NCBI GenBank assembly: GCA_001465935.1
Contig: LNKV01000019.1
Span: 124,001 to 188,000, forward strand
Source: Clarireedia homoeocarpa
Lineage: Eukaryota; Ascomycota; Leotiomycetes; Helotiales; Rutstroemiaceae
DNA: 64,000 bases
Direction: 5' to 3'
The notes under the pieces were generated by a model that saw only the letters and a list, made by a program, of their open reading frames with translations, had not been told where the DNA came from and searched no databases. Positions 11,627-23,098 of this stretch are shown here, piece after piece (within the stretch, counting starts at the first letter, position 1; each line of letters starts with the position of its first letter). Made by a program: the position numbers and the translations under genes.

Positions 11627-13312
11627 TCAACTTCGCGTCTCATCCCCGCCGACCGTATATCCTCTCGCTACACCACTCCTTCCTTCCTCCACAATTGCCG
11701 CCGTCTCTCTTTCTCTACCTTCATCAATAGCCTCCTGATCAAAGTCGCTTCCAAGACCCGTCCATGTTCTCTTCTCTTTTAGATATTCTGCACCGGGACT
11801 GACTTCTCCATTGACAGTCGCCAGTTCCATCTTCGCTCTCTTAACTAATTTATTTGTCGCATTCGCCTGGAGGCCATTTTCCAACTCTTTTCTCGGTTCT
11901 GCAATTGTCGCATTCGGGGTGCGCATCGGTCTGGAATGCGAAACATATCGACCGGTACGAAGGTCGAATTCCGGGGGCATTGACTCTTCCTCCGAGTCCT
12001 CCCCGTCGGCTTCCGAATTCACATGGTTGTCCGCATCCTCAGCCGTATCCGCACTCGTGCCAGTTGTTGAAGCAGATGGTGGTTGCAAATTCAAAGCATT
12101 GAAATCCGCGATCCACTCGCCACCCCAGACTCGCTCGTCGTCGCTCTGCAAAGCTAGATTCAACTCAAATGGTGTGATAACAGGTCGATACAATCCCTCC
12201 GCATCAACCAAGCTACTCTCCCAACAACCGACCACAACCCAACCTCCTATCTCACTGAAGTTCGCCAGTTTCGCAGCATTAACCTTTCCCACTACAAATG
12301 TATATGATTTCTTCCCTTTTGATCGAATAAGTGAGGAGAGGGAATTCACGGTAGGCAGATAATTCGTTACGCTGAGCGTATTAATCAGAATCCCGAAAAC
12401 AGGACAAGTAGATAATGAGGTTAGCAACGCATATCTCCGCATTAGTGCCCGAGCAGTATTTGTTCTCGTAGTTTCATTTTCGGTCGTAGAATCTGTAGAA
12501 TAAATATGCATATCCTTAACTCTATTCGATAATGTAAGCAGTAAAGCAGACGGCGGCTCGCTGATATGAAATAGACTATAATCCTTCATGTCGACATCCT
12601 CATCCAGTTTGCGGTTCGGTATCACGGCACTAGGGTTGTGTGTGATTTCCGGCGCAAGAATATTTTTGTAACCTCGTTCTCGAAGCTGGGCAGCTAGCGT
12701 AGGAACATGTGAGTGGTAGGCGATATCTGCCATCACGACTATCTTGCTATCCTTCACAGGGTATGTGTTCTCGAAGGCTTGGACAACGGAATCGAGTGAA
12801 AGAGAGCGAGAGGTAAACACGTAAATCACCGGTAATCTCGCCGTAGGTGATAAACACGACCGTCCGTAGTGAACGACCACTTGCGCGTCTACGTGCTCGG
12901 CCGCAACCTCGTCCACGCAGCAAGAACCATAAGATGTGTCTGCAAGTATATATATCCTATGTCGTTCAGATGTAGCTGTCGCGTTCGTCGAGAGGCTGTT
13001 GAAATCTGTCTCGAGACTAGATGGCTGATTCTTCGACGAACTATTTCCTTCTACCAGCGTCTTGGAGAGCGCAGTCTCCAGCGCTTGAAACACCCGTGGC
13101 GCATCGCCCAACATGCCATCGGGGAACTGCAGAGCTATTTTTCTCCATCCTCCCTCTTGGATCTCCTTCACCGTTCGCGCAATCTCATATACCTCGTAAA
13201 GCTCCCCATCCGAAAGCTTCGGTAGGTCTCGCGTTGTCGAAGAAGGCGTAGGGTCTTCGAAAATGTGCACCTCGGGTGTTGATAGAACTGGTGCTGTTGT
13301 TAGTTCAGTCAT
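11627..13312 (-). CDS. DPH2: Diphthamide biosynthesis protein 2 (radical SAM-like Fe-S subunit)
   Basis: Subunit of the Dph1-Dph2 complex, which transfers the 3-amino-3-carboxypropyl group from S-adenosylmethionine to the target His of elongation factor 2, the first step of diphthamide synthesis in the cytosol. It is a single intron-free ORF of 561 codons, usual for fungal DPH2. Diagnostic segments are IALQFPDGMLGDAP near residue 60, the Cys-containing ADTSYGSCCVDEVAAEH, and HYGRSCLSPTARLPVIYVF. The C-terminal half has VVVGCWESSLVDAEGLYRPV followed by ITPFEL and a GGEWIADFNAL stretch, also typical. An acidic, low-complexity insert (around residue 420) precedes the conserved tail with TWTGLGSDF. 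The start at 13312 is the first ATG of the frame and is followed by a short variable N-terminus. The enzyme looks intact. Confidence 0.95.
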   Translation of the reverse strand: MTELTTAPVLSTPEVHIFEDPTPSSTTRDLPKLSDGELYEVYEIARTVKEIQEGGWRKIALQFPDGMLGDAPRVFQALETALSKTLVEGNSSSKNQPSSLETDFNSLSTNATATSERHRIYILADTSYGSCCVDEVAAEHVDAQVVVHYGRSCLSPTARLPVIYVFTSRSLSLDSVVQAFENTYPVKDSKIVVMADIAYHSHVPTLAAQLRERGYKNILAPEITHNPSAVIPNRKLDEDVDMKDYSLFHISEPPSALLLTLSNRVKDMHIYSTDSTTENETTRTNTARALMRRYALLTSLSTCPVFGILINTLSVTNYLPTVNSLSSLIRSKGKKSYTFVVGKVNAAKLANFSEIGGWVVVGCWESSLVDAEGLYRPVITPFELNLALQSDDERVWGGEWIADFNALNLQPPSASTTGTSADTAEDADNHVNSEADGEDSEEESMPPEFDLRTGRYVSHSRPMRTPNATIAEPRKELENGLQANATNKLVKRAKMELATVNGEVSPGAEYLKEKRTWTGLGSDFDQEAIDEGRERETAAIVEEGRSGVARGYTVGGDETRS

Positions 13313-14057
13313 TGTGTTCGTTTTTGCTCAAGAAAATTTACGGGTGGCGGGGTTAAAACTATCACCCCGCCGTGCCAAAAATGATTAATCGAAGCGGCAG
13401 AATTACAAAGGGCGGTGACTATCATCAAGTTCAAATTCAACCAATAAGAGTGTGGATTGGTTACTCTGGAGTCCAGCATCATTATTGTCATATCACATCT
13501 AAATCGTTATTAAGTACGGTGATTTTTTCCCAATCCTCCACCTGCCCTTCCCAGACTAATGCCACTTCCAACTGATCCGAATGCTACCCTTTATTCCTTT
13601 GGCAATGTAGCTTGCAATGAATGCGTGGCAGACAATTTTTGTAACTAAGATCCGCCAAAACGCCTTTCCGTTTTGGGTATCCACAAGCAGCCATAAACCG
13701 TAGAGCCATAAATTCCCCCTTTCCGAAACGAAAACAGCTATCAAGCATTCCAAATCCAACGACTAAAGCCGTCTCGAGACTCTGCTAACATCGCATCAAA
13801 TTCCAACTTCCAAAAAGACAAGAACAGCACTTAGTCTGGACGAGCAACAGCAGCTAAACATGATGCCCCTCATGATCGAGTACCTAACAAATGGACGCAC
13901 CTGGTGTCACACCAACCGAGATACCAACCGAGATATTCTACCAAATTGAACATAAGTAATTCCAAGATTCAATCGACTGTTCGATCAAGCGCCGAAGCAG
14001 ACAGGACCTCTAAAATACTTCTAGACCAAATCATTGTTTCAAGTGATTGTAGTGAGT
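13313..14057. other. Intergenic between DPH2 and the DUF gene
   Basis: DPH2 promoter plus the 3' flank of the next minus-strand gene. No gene or RNA seen. Confidence 0.6.
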
Positions 14058-17018
14058 CTAGACCTCTGCATCAAAATCGCGTATCGGAGGAGGCTGTTGA
14101 GTATGCATCATTCCATCACGACGAGATGATGGGGTAAACTTACGCGGAACCGGCCAAGCATGCTCGTCAAGCTTCTCGATCCCCGGAGAATACCCGCTAC
14201 TGCTAAGTGGTTTGACGGTAGGAGATTCCACAGGGGAGTTTGCAGAATTAAGATTTTGTGCTTTCAGAATTCGCAAGCCAGCAATCTCATTTCCTTGGGA
14301 TAAAGTATAGAAACTGGGGGATTCCGGTGGGGAAGGTGCAGGGAATTGAGGTGGCTGATAGGGAGGTGAGCGGACCCTTGGTGATTGGTGATGACCTGAA
14401 CGAGAGCGAAATTGAGAACCATGAGACTGAGGACTTCGTGACTGCCCAGGCTGATATGTTGTTGAATTCTGGTATTGTTGAGCTTGTCCTTGCGGAATGG
14501 GGAAAAGAGAGACTACGGGCTGGTTTTGTGGTCTAGAACCACGTGAGCGAATGCTCAGGTCAGGAGAGTGCATTCTAGAATAGACGGTCTCACTGTCTCC
14601 CACAGAAGTTGCTGTAGAAGTACGTACGGTTTCGGCATCATTGATGGTTTCCGCTTCCGAAAATGTAGCCGTCTGCGGAATACTCTCAAAGCTTGACATT
14701 TTAGACATGTGAGGAGTGGGCGACTCATTGTCGCTAGCTATCGGTGATCCAAATTCTTCTAACTTTCCTGGTCGAAGTCCTTGGATCTGTCCAAGTGTGG
14801 CTGTTCCGCGACCTGGAGATCCAGGCTGTGACCATGTCGCGCGAACTGTCCAGCAATGGCTCTGGCTATGCTCAGCTTGCTCCACGTACGGGTTATCCGG
14901 ATTCCATGGTGGGGTTTTGGCCAAAGACGGACCTAGGAAGTAGTCGACTTCGTCCTTATAGCGCAAGTGAGGAGTATCCACTGACAGTGACGCAAGAGTC
15001 TGCAGTACGAAGTAGATGAGAACCCAACGAGCTTGTCGAGCTCCCCTAGGGTCAATTTCGCCAATCTTGTCAGTTTTCTCCCATTCCATATATGCCTCCA
15101 CCATATCATTACAAACAAAATCTTCACCCAAATCGAAGATATTTGTCGCTTCCGTGTATGATAATGCATGTTTTCTCGCTTGTATTGGTGTGATCTTGCC
15201 TTGAGCGGGACGAACAGCTTCAGGGAGTTTAGGATATGGACACGGGATGTGTGGAAATTCATTCTCGTTGTCAAAACGATCGATGTAATCGGTGAAATCA
15301 CAATAACTGTCTGGCGCGAAATCTCGAGTGCCTAGGTTAACGATTCGCCCTCGGCGGTTTTTAGACTCCACGGAAGCATCCCAGCTAACTTTGCGATCGA
15401 CAAGGAAGTCATAAAGCGCATTAAAATCCGCCGCTAGTGTTTTCACTAGACCTCTAGTAAGCCATCCATCCAGATTTCGAGAAGCTCGTGGAACAACGGG
15501 CCAAGCATCAAAAACACCACGGTAATAGTCGCAGAAGAATGTTTGCAGGCGACCAAACGCAGCGCGGTATGGGCTCGAAGAGTTATCAGAGGCCCGTGGC
15601 CAATATTCGGAGTAGTCAAACTCAGCCAACAGCTTCTCGCAGGTTGCAACATGGCAGGAAACCTCGTAACTTCGTGCCTCTAGTAATGTACGGGTCTTCA
15701 GAGAGAGGTTTTTGTACTTGGGGAGGGTAGACACTTGATTGTACATGCCGACGCAGTGTACAAAAGCCTCTCTCCACCCGTCTTCCCAGCGAACATCCTT
15801 GTGCTCACTCCACATCAGTAGAGTACAAGCAGCTTCGTGTTTGTAGCGCAAATCGTCGAAACCCTTATAGGTGATGTAGTCAGTAACTAGGTTGGTAACT
15901 ATAGGACCTCTAGCAGAGCCCATAACTTGCTCTAGCTTTTTATGGAGGTCAAGCAGTGTTGAATACATGTCAAAACCAACAATTCCGGCATTGCTAAACA
16001 TCGCAAGGATATTTCTTAAGGCTAGTTTATGACGAAGAATTTCATTTTTGGAAACACTGCCAGCTGGAGGTAGGCGAATTTTGTATGAGATCTGTCCGTG
16101 TGGATCGTCAAAACTTCGGCTGGACTCCGAAGGGGGAGGCGTAGGGTTCATTGGTCGGTTTGGTTGTGTTCTAAAACTTGGACCATGGCTGCTTGCAGGA
16201 GAGCGGAAACCATCTATTTCATCCACAAGGCCATCGTGGAGTAATCGGGTAAAGACTGGCGACTCCATTGCTTCGATGTGATGTGATGAAACGCGGAAAG
16301 AAGGATGCGGCGCCTCAGTGTCTCCCGCTTCGGGCGCAAAGAAAATCAAAGTATCTCCTTTTACACTCCACAGCTCTGGATCTCTACCAAGTTTGTCCCA
16401 GGGCTGTGGTGCACGAGTACCATCACTCCAGTGTAAAATCTTGGGAGGTGCCGGTAATGGGGGCAATTTGCCATGAGGAGGACCCCTTCCTACCGAAGAG
16501 TGACTCGAGGTGGTAGTAGGTGGTGGAAACGAGGGACGCTGAACGTCTTCAGCTGGTAGCTCGTTCACCTCGGCTCCACCCGGGGTCACTGGCGGCGTAT
16601 TGTCGTTGTGCTCATCATGGACTCCCTTCTTCTTCTTCTGGAACCAGTTAGAGATCTTGTTGCGGCTATTTTCACTGGCTTTATCGAGGTTCTTTCGGAA
16701 TGAAGAACGCTCGATGCCAGATACATCTATGACAGGAACCTGGGGTTTCCTAATCCGTGCATATGCTGGATTGTGTTCGTCCTTACTGTGAGTATGTCCA
16801 TGCTCACCAGAATGTTGGGACATGACTTCTGCAAAGTCAGGGTGGTGGGCGAAATTTGATGGACCAGCATCGGCCACCCGAGGAAAGTCTCTCAAAGAAG
16901 GATCTGATTTGACTGAAGGGGCTTTCTCTTTGAGACTGTCATTGTGATCCAGGAACTCAAATCCAGCCGTATTAACGTCCGTCTTCTTCTTCCGAACGTG
17001 AGCTGAACGTCCAGACAT
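14058..17018 (-). CDS. Large conserved fungal protein, DUF8004-like
   Basis: A 986-codon ORF without introns. The N-terminal ~250 residues and the C-terminal ~250 are Ser/Pro/Gln-rich and probably disordered, with basic patches (HVRKKKTD, WFQKKKKGVHDE). The middle is well ordered. It begins near LPPAPKILHWSDGTRAPQPWDKLGRDPELW-type sequence with strand-rich FRVSSHHIEAMESPVFTRLL, then a long helical region (about 330-750) rich in Trp, Tyr and Leu. I recall this arrangement from ascomycete proteins annotated with a domain of unknown function (DUF8004), but the name is from memory. No enzyme motif is visible. A strong donor-like GTAAGT lies near 14139 close to the C-terminus, so the final 25-30 residues could be replaced by splicing. 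Function unknown. Confidence 0.85.
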   Translation of the reverse strand: MSGRSAHVRKKKTDVNTAGFEFLDHNDSLKEKAPSVKSDPSLRDFPRVADAGPSNFAHHPDFAEVMSQHSGEHGHTHSKDEHNPAYARIRKPQVPVIDVSGIERSSFRKNLDKASENSRNKISNWFQKKKKGVHDEHNDNTPPVTPGGAEVNELPAEDVQRPSFPPPTTTSSHSSVGRGPPHGKLPPLPAPPKILHWSDGTRAPQPWDKLGRDPELWSVKGDTLIFFAPEAGDTEAPHPSFRVSSHHIEAMESPVFTRLLHDGLVDEIDGFRSPASSHGPSFRTQPNRPMNPTPPPSESSRSFDDPHGQISYKIRLPPAGSVSKNEILRHKLALRNILAMFSNAGIVGFDMYSTLLDLHKKLEQVMGSARGPIVTNLVTDYITYKGFDDLRYKHEAACTLLMWSEHKDVRWEDGWREAFVHCVGMYNQVSTLPKYKNLSLKTRTLLEARSYEVSCHVATCEKLLAEFDYSEYWPRASDNSSSPYRAAFGRLQTFFCDYYRGVFDAWPVVPRASRNLDGWLTRGLVKTLAADFNALYDFLVDRKVSWDASVESKNRRGRIVNLGTRDFAPDSYCDFTDYIDRFDNENEFPHIPCPYPKLPEAVRPAQGKITPIQARKHALSYTEATNIFDLGEDFVCNDMVEAYMEWEKTDKIGEIDPRGARQARWVLIYFVLQTLASLSVDTPHLRYKDEVDYFLGPSLAKTPPWNPDNPYVEQAEHSQSHCWTVRATWSQPGSPGRGTATLGQIQGLRPGKLEEFGSPIASDNESPTPHMSKMSSFESIPQTATFSEAETINDAETVRTSTATSVGDSETVYSRMHSPDLSIRSRGSRPQNQPVVSLFPIPQGQAQQYQNSTTYQPGQSRSPQSHGSQFRSRSGHHQSPRVRSPPYQPPQFPAPSPPESPSFYTLSQGNEIAGLRILKAQNLNSANSPVESPTVKPLSSSGYSPGIEKLDEHAWPVPRKFTPSSRRDGMMHTQQPPPIRDFDAEV

Positions 17019-17138
17019 GATGAGGTAGTGATGAGTTAATTTGACAACATGCGTTTTGCTGGAGGAATATTATGTTCTGAGATAGAGGTGAAATGGCGTT
17101 CGGACTGAGGTGACCCAGTCAGATATCCGATCTACCCG

Positions 17139-17200
17139 TGTCGATATGGTATTATAGAGTCGATATGTAATATAGAGTCGATATGGTAATATAGAGTCGA
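17139..17200. repeat. Tandem ~20-bp repeat, 3 copies
   Basis: Three imperfect copies of a unit GTCGATATGGTAATATAGA between 17139 and 17200, differing by single-base indels. Confidence 0.85.
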
Positions 17201-17455
17201 CTTTATCGCAGCAGTTTCCCCATGTAGAAGGTCGCAGCTTTGAGGAGGGGTTCCTGTATCAAGTCGAGAACAGATCGAGACACACGAGTGACATAAGAAG
17301 TAAAGATCTCTCCGATCTATGGTGACTTTAAACGTGCCGGTCGGAGAAAGATAAAATGCGGAGGAAAGTTGAGGGAAAACAAGAAGTCTCGGTTATTTTG
17401 CTATTGTCTCTAGTTCTACTGTATATATTTGTGACTATATTGTCAACACTTTATT

Positions 17456-17493
17456 GGTTCGAGTGAATCTATTCGGTTCGAGTGAATCTATTC
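17456..17493. repeat. 19-bp perfect tandem duplication
   Basis: Two exact copies of GGTTCGAGTGAATCTATTC (17456-17474 and 17475-17493). Confidence 0.95.
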
Positions 17494-18966
17494 ACATTTT
17501 AGTTATTGTCCGCTTCAATGACCAGTACTAGGCATCAGATTGCCCAGGAAATACATAGACCAGCCAAACCAAATGGCACGCAGGAGAATTGGAGGTGGGT
17601 ACTCACCGTGCAGAAATGAAGGAACGGTAGGAGACGATTAAGATGGATTAAGTCAGCACCACTAGAATCCGGAATGCAGAATTTTTATTACTTGAAGGAA
17701 TGGCGACGATGAAGGAAGATAATGATACAAGACAAATAACTCCAGAACAATAAAGAATAGAAAGAGGCAGTTGGTGGGGAATATGAGAGATGTTGTACGG
17801 GGCAAATAGAGGCAGCAAGGATATTGCTTTTGGGACCCCTAGGTAGGCCGGCTGACGAGCTTATAGGTAGGCTCGTACCACCAAGACTCCTCTCTGCGTC
17901 GGGTACATTAACCATTTCCCCCATGCTGATTCGTGAGATTGGAATTTGATATCAACCTACATGTGCTCTTACATGGGAAGCTGGGTTCGTCCTATGGTCC
18001 ACCGTTGCTGTATGGTTTGAGGTAAGCAGCTAGATGCATGCCCAGGCCCAACTACTTACCATGGGGATAGAGCCCCTCCCAAACCAGTCTCGCAATCGTT
18101 TTCCTATTGATCTGAATGAGCATCGTTAAGACTCGGCGTTGGAGTGTTGGGGGAAAAAAGAGGATTCCTCGCATTCGATAGGTCGTCGGGATGAATTACT
18201 AGGTTCTGATGCCGGGTTGCTACCCTTCTTAGGGCAATTAACGGTCCAGATAAAGAAAAATAAAGCTGGCTGACGCTATGTAACCTTTCTCGGGTTATAT
18301 CCAATCTTTTAGGTTGTTTTCCCAAGGACAGTCGCGTGCATTCACAGCCCTGCCTAGAACGCTATGGAGGGAGGCAAGGGAGTATCTTTGTGGCCCACCC
18401 CCATCATCTCCTCATGTCCAATACAGCTCAGGTACATGAGCGAAAGGCATTGTGGACTCTGGATTCCGGAATAGACGAGGGAGGTGTAAGATCTTAGTAA
18501 AGACCAGGCGAAGAAAGCAACATGTACCGAACAACCCTTTATCTTAGCTTTTAGCATCATCTAGCTGGGGAGACCAGACAAGTTTGGGACATTTTGCTTC
18601 GTTTTCCTTATTGTGACGGATTAGAGATCCGGGGACTATTGTATTGGAACAATCCAATGATTTTCCAAACTCCTAGGATCCCAAGGCTTATCGATCCTCT
18701 CAAAGTCATAGCGCACGCGCGTCAAGACTCGGCTCCGCCAGCTAGCCCATCCGCCCTGGAGATAGCGCAAGAAAGACCCCTTTTCGGTTTCTGGTGCGTC
18801 CTATGTCCTTTTAAATCTCTTGGTTCGGGAGAGTTTAGAAATGAATTTCAACAACTTCGCGCGATACCGACCAATTTCATAGCCTTCATCTTGTTGAGAC
18901 AAGGGAAGATTGAGTGCGAGAATTACGCTTCTTGTTTATATGAAGGGATTTTATCTACGGAGTACT

Positions 18967-19048
18967 CTACACATCTACACATCTACACATCCACACATCT
19001 ACACATCCACACATCTACACATCCACACATCTACACATCTACACATCT
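18967..19048. repeat. 8-bp minisatellite (CTACACAT/CCACACAT)
   Basis: About ten head-to-tail copies of CYACACAT, with C and T alternating at the second base. It is a simple tandem array without spacers, so it is not a CRISPR array. Confidence 0.95.
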
Positions 19049-20060
19049 GTACATACTCTACGCAAATCTGCCTTTCTCAACGGCCGGCTGTTGAAATGAG
19101 GTGGTAGACATACGAGCATCTTCCCTGCGGAATTGGCGACCAAGATGCTTAGAGTTACGTAGAGTTACGCCTTCTGTACGTTGGTGGAAATAACGCAATT
19201 CCTTGAGCAGCAACACCGATCTCTCCTGCCTTCCCCCCTCCCCCCCCCTTCTTTCATACGTAGCTCGCTAGATATTCCAGAGGACCCTAATCCTGTCCCA
19301 AATTCCTGTTGTGAGGTCGCCTCTGCCAGCCAATACCAAACAAATACATCCAACTGTTGGCTGGCGGAGGTTAAAGGCAGCCCCTTCAATAATGATCCGC
19401 GTTTCATCCATAAAATCCCATACTGCAGGTACTGGATAGACTCTGGACTTTTGCATCCCTTTTGGCTGGTACGTTACTTTCGGACAACACCCATAATCCG
19501 AAAGCCTGGTGCCAAATCCATCCAAGCTTGCGAGGAGATTGAAAAGCCGCGAGCCCCAAACTGTGAATATTGCCCTGGGACCAGGCCGGGAGACGAAAGA
19601 GAATGGTTGTCCTGCTTTGGTAAGATTACATTTCTCTCTCAACCAACTGCAGTACAGACCCGAGATTTCTATCGTACGAGACGTACTGAAGTGCAGCTTA
19701 CAGCGTAAGCCTTGGATCCACCGCAGCACGGTTTTTACTAAGCCATATCTATCTACGAAAGTACTTCGTACACTTTGATGATTTCTCTATCCCCCGGACT
19801 CCTACATCACCACCATCATACCTTATGATTGTCAGCTCATCCTTATTCATGCTTGGGAGGCAGATGCATATTGTACGAGTACCTTTGTATGTATAGTAAT
19901 CGTCCAACGTTGCACGACATCCCCATCCTTCATCCCTCGTCCACTTTCAGCTTACGATCAAGCCTTCTGATCTAAAAAGAATCGTTCTTTACTTAGGCTA
20001 CAGTCCATCTGTCTTTGATGCAACGAATCGACCAAGAAAAGCGTCGGCTCAATATCACCC

Positions 20061-20090
20061 ATCGCCAGACATCGCCAGACATCGCCAGAC
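20061..20090. repeat. 10-bp tandem repeat, 3 copies
   Basis: Three exact copies of ATCGCCAGAC ending 8 bases before the left arm of an inverted repeat. Confidence 0.9.
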
Positions 20091-20097
20091 TGAGAGA

Positions 20098-20236
20098 CCT
20101 AGGCAAACTACCTTCTGGAAGCATACGAGCCAATAAAAGGGTTCCATGCCTATTATGGTATCAACCTCCAGTGTTGTCGGAGCGCGATAAAGGACCCCCG
20201 CAGCATTGGACCAATTCGGAAGGTAGTTTGCCTAGG
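20098..20236. mobile_element. MITE-like element with 18-bp terminal inverted repeats
   Basis: CCTAGGCAAACTACCTTC at 20098-20115 has its exact reverse complement at 20219-20236. The two enclose about 103 bases with no coding capacity. If the arms are read from inside the palindromic CCTAGG ends, each is preceded by TA and begins GGCAAACTACC, as a stowaway/Tc1-mariner-type MITE with a TA target duplication would. No second copy occurs in this window, so a hairpin of other origin remains possible. Confidence 0.5.
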
Positions 20237-22239
20237 CCGACCCAACTAGGATTTCTTTTTCGCAGCAAAGTATTTTCGCACGAGTGACATGGAGATCATT
20301 CTCATCAATTCTCGTCTTCTCAGTAGATGTACGAGTGTATGGAGTGTATAGCTCGAACTACTCAAAGATAGCGAGTGAGCTCTGCGGCTGGAGTGACGAA
20401 AAGAAAGCTCCCACATGCTTGCATGCCCTCCACCCACAGGGCTACAATTTATGCTCGCGATCGACAGACACACTACTTTTACGAGCGAACCCACTGTGCG
20501 TGGTAGACTCGTATAAGTAACCTCCCTATCGATTCTCCCCAGATTTACTGAAAATCATCATCATGATCAACTGGGCCGGTTCGGAGATCGGCACAGGGCT
20601 TGCTTTCGCGGATCAATGCCCGTCGTTCTATCACTTTCACCACGTTTTCTATGCACGTGTGTGTGATGGGCCGATCATAAAAGTGATTTGTTATTATTGT
20701 ATCGCTCCAATGACTATGATGCGATGGATTAAGATGAGATCTAGATCTCATATAAAGAGATAAACCCATTTAGTTGCAAACAATAGCCCATATTGTGGAG
20801 GCAAGTAGTACTTTGTCCCGTGTCCCAAGCCATGTATGTGTACGGCGAATTCAGGGAAAGTTCCTGATGAGCTTGTACATTACTTGAGTCCAGTACTGCA
20901 ACTGAGTTCTTTACACGAAAAAATTGTCAAATGAATACTCAATCACTTCATACTTATCTTCGGGGTCGCCGGCAGCTGGATTACCAGAAGCCGCAAGCTG
21001 AGACAGACGGAGAGAAAGTATCTGTACTAAAGTATGAGATTCAGAAAGCTGCCTACTTACGGCACCTGCCTGGGTGCTACTCTGCGTTTAGTTTACTGTA
21101 TTTCGTTCAATAAATAAGGCTTGCAGCTTTAGTACTGCATGTCTCTGCTGCTGCTACCCGAGCACTGCAGTGTAGCATTCATCGCTAGAGTGTCCTTCAG
21201 CGGATCATCAATAGCTCGAGTTTGTTGGCTGAGCTTTCAATGATGCAGTTACATTAACCATAGAGCAAGCGACAATAAACGATGGAACTTAAGTGGGCTA
21301 CTCTCAATCACCTGCACAGCAATCGCGCATTCTAGAAATATTTGCGAAATACCCCCCGTGTTTGTGTCTGTGTGATTGCCATTTACCTCTGTATGTGCCT
21401 CAACACTAGTGTGTATGCGGCTGTCAATTTGGCATGGCGTGGCATGTAGTACACATAAATAAGCTTTATCTGCTTGTTAGCATAGCACTACATGCAGAAC
21501 ATATAGTGCGCGGTTGGTGCGGCACGACACGGTGGTTATTTAAAGCATAAGCATAGGCACAAGCACGAGTTTTGACTCAGCTTTGCTATGTATGTTGTGC
21601 TATGTTATGCTGGGAAGGTGAGGCTTTGCCTTAAATTCTTGCGAGCAATTGTGAAGGCGATGGCCGAGATGTCTCATACCCAAGTGATACATCTTCCTAC
21701 CTGCGCTGAGGTGAAGCCTGCGAGTTTCGTGGGATAGCGAAGTGCATGGTGCGTGGCTTCGTATGTTCATCGTCCAGCGATTAAAGAGAGTGACAAGTCT
21801 AAGATACATGCTACCGGCATATATGATGAGTGACGAGAGATAAACATGCAAAACAGGGAACTCGATGAGGGGGAGAATGGCAACGACAGAAGACTCTTTT
21901 CTTGTGCTTGAGTCTATATGAACATCAATCCTAGTAATCCTTACGTCACACGGATAGACCGAATATTCTTCGTCCAACCAAACGAGCCATTTAGTCTAAT
22001 AGGCAATCAAGACCCCGGGGCTTATTTGTTTTATCTCTCGCCCTCTTGTCCAGTCAAGGAAATATTTCATCTCCTCTTCTTCTCCCCCTCCTTCTCCCTC
22101 TTCACTTGAACATTCGATGTAGGGAAGAAAGCTACATTCCAACCCCCAATAGGAACCTTACCTACCTAACTCCTCGGTCCTCCAAAATTCCTCGCCCGAT
22201 ACCCCACCCTTCCCGTCCCTTCCCTTCCTCCTATCTCTC

Positions 22240-22280
22240 TACCTCTACCTTTAACTCTACCTCTACCTCTACCTCTCTAC
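22240..22280. repeat. (CTCTAC)n pyrimidine-rich microsatellite
   Basis: Several copies of CTACCT/CTCTAC inside a wider C/T-rich strip; read directly. Confidence 0.8.
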
Positions 22281-22531
22281 TTCCCCCACCCCAGCCTCCA
22301 TCCTCAACTTCCCTTCCCACTCCCACCCCCCAAAAATACCCCTTACCACCCACCCCCACCCACCCCCTCCCCTCCCGCAGACCTCTCGCACATACAAACC
22401 CCACTCAACCCATCATCTTCCAGCGCAGCACGAAACGGGACGCGATGCACAGACAGACAGATTCATTTGCAACACGAGATGCTCATACATATAATAGCAC
22501 GTCACTACAACAAAACTCCCAGTAGAGAAAG

Positions 22532-22533
<2 letters not shown>

Positions 22534-22567
<34 letters not shown>
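22534..22567. repeat. (AC)n dinucleotide repeat
   Basis: About 17 uninterrupted AC units, seen directly. Confidence 0.97.
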
Positions 22568-22571
<4 letters not shown>

Positions 22572-23098
22572 TAGTTCTAGACACATGCGTAGATACATAC
22601 ATGCATATAGTGCGACGAAAACGCATCACGAACTTATACTAACTATAGAGATTAGACAAGGAAGGGTAATGTACTGTATATGCTTTCATGTAGAGTGTAT
22701 GTATGTATGCATACATGTAAGTATTTTTCTATTTGCAATTCAACTGCCATTTCAGTACTGTAAAACATTGACATACGCTAAAGTGATGGTATTCCAGTAT
22801 CGAGAATGTCAAGGTGTTGTCGGCATGTATCAAATATGCTGTCATGCTTGTGAATATGGGCAGGTAGGCAGGCGTGATTGTATTCCACCACACTGAACAT
22901 GAACTGCATCATCACGAAAAGTCAAGGACAGCATTGCTTTCTAGGTCTAGGGGAAAAGAAGGGGAGAAAAAACGGGTATTTTGATGAGACTATCTAGCTA
23001 GAATTATAACCATGCAAATGTTCACCTAATGATCAAGTGGGAAAATGCAACAACGATGCAATCATGCAGTTGCCAGAGACATGCTTTTCCCGCCATAA

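Larger units (their letters stand above)
17019..23098. other. 6-kb gene-less, repeat-bearing region
   Basis: No ORF here shows a recognisable domain, good splice continuity or typical codon use. It contains the promoter of the 986-codon gene, several tandem repeats (17139, 17456, 18967, 20061, 22240, 22534), a hairpin-type inverted repeat (20098-20236), and a pyrimidine-rich strip (about 22190-22385) that encodes a spurious Pro/Ser/Thr-rich ORF. The size is large for a gap in this window, where most gaps are under 2 kb. A non-coding transcript or old transposon debris would fit. Confidence 0.55.

Noticed and set aside
18967..19048. Regular 8-bp array resembling a repeat-spacer locus
   Set aside because: Units are contiguous with no unique spacers, and the organism is a fungus; it is a minisatellite.
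18594..19094. 166-codon plus-strand ORF ending in His-Ile-Tyr-Thr-Ser-Thr repeats
   Set aside because: The repeat part is translation of the 8-bp minisatellite, and the rest has no similarity to anything known.
19181..19729. Overlapping ORFs of 175 (plus) and 153 (minus) codons
   Set aside because: Both strands are open over the same bases with odd composition and no motifs; a short inverted repeat (CCAGCCAA/TTGGCTGG) explains some symmetry.
22046..22525. 159-codon Pro/Ser/Thr-rich ORF
   Set aside because: It is produced by a C/T-rich low-complexity strip; the composition is uniform with no domain or signal.
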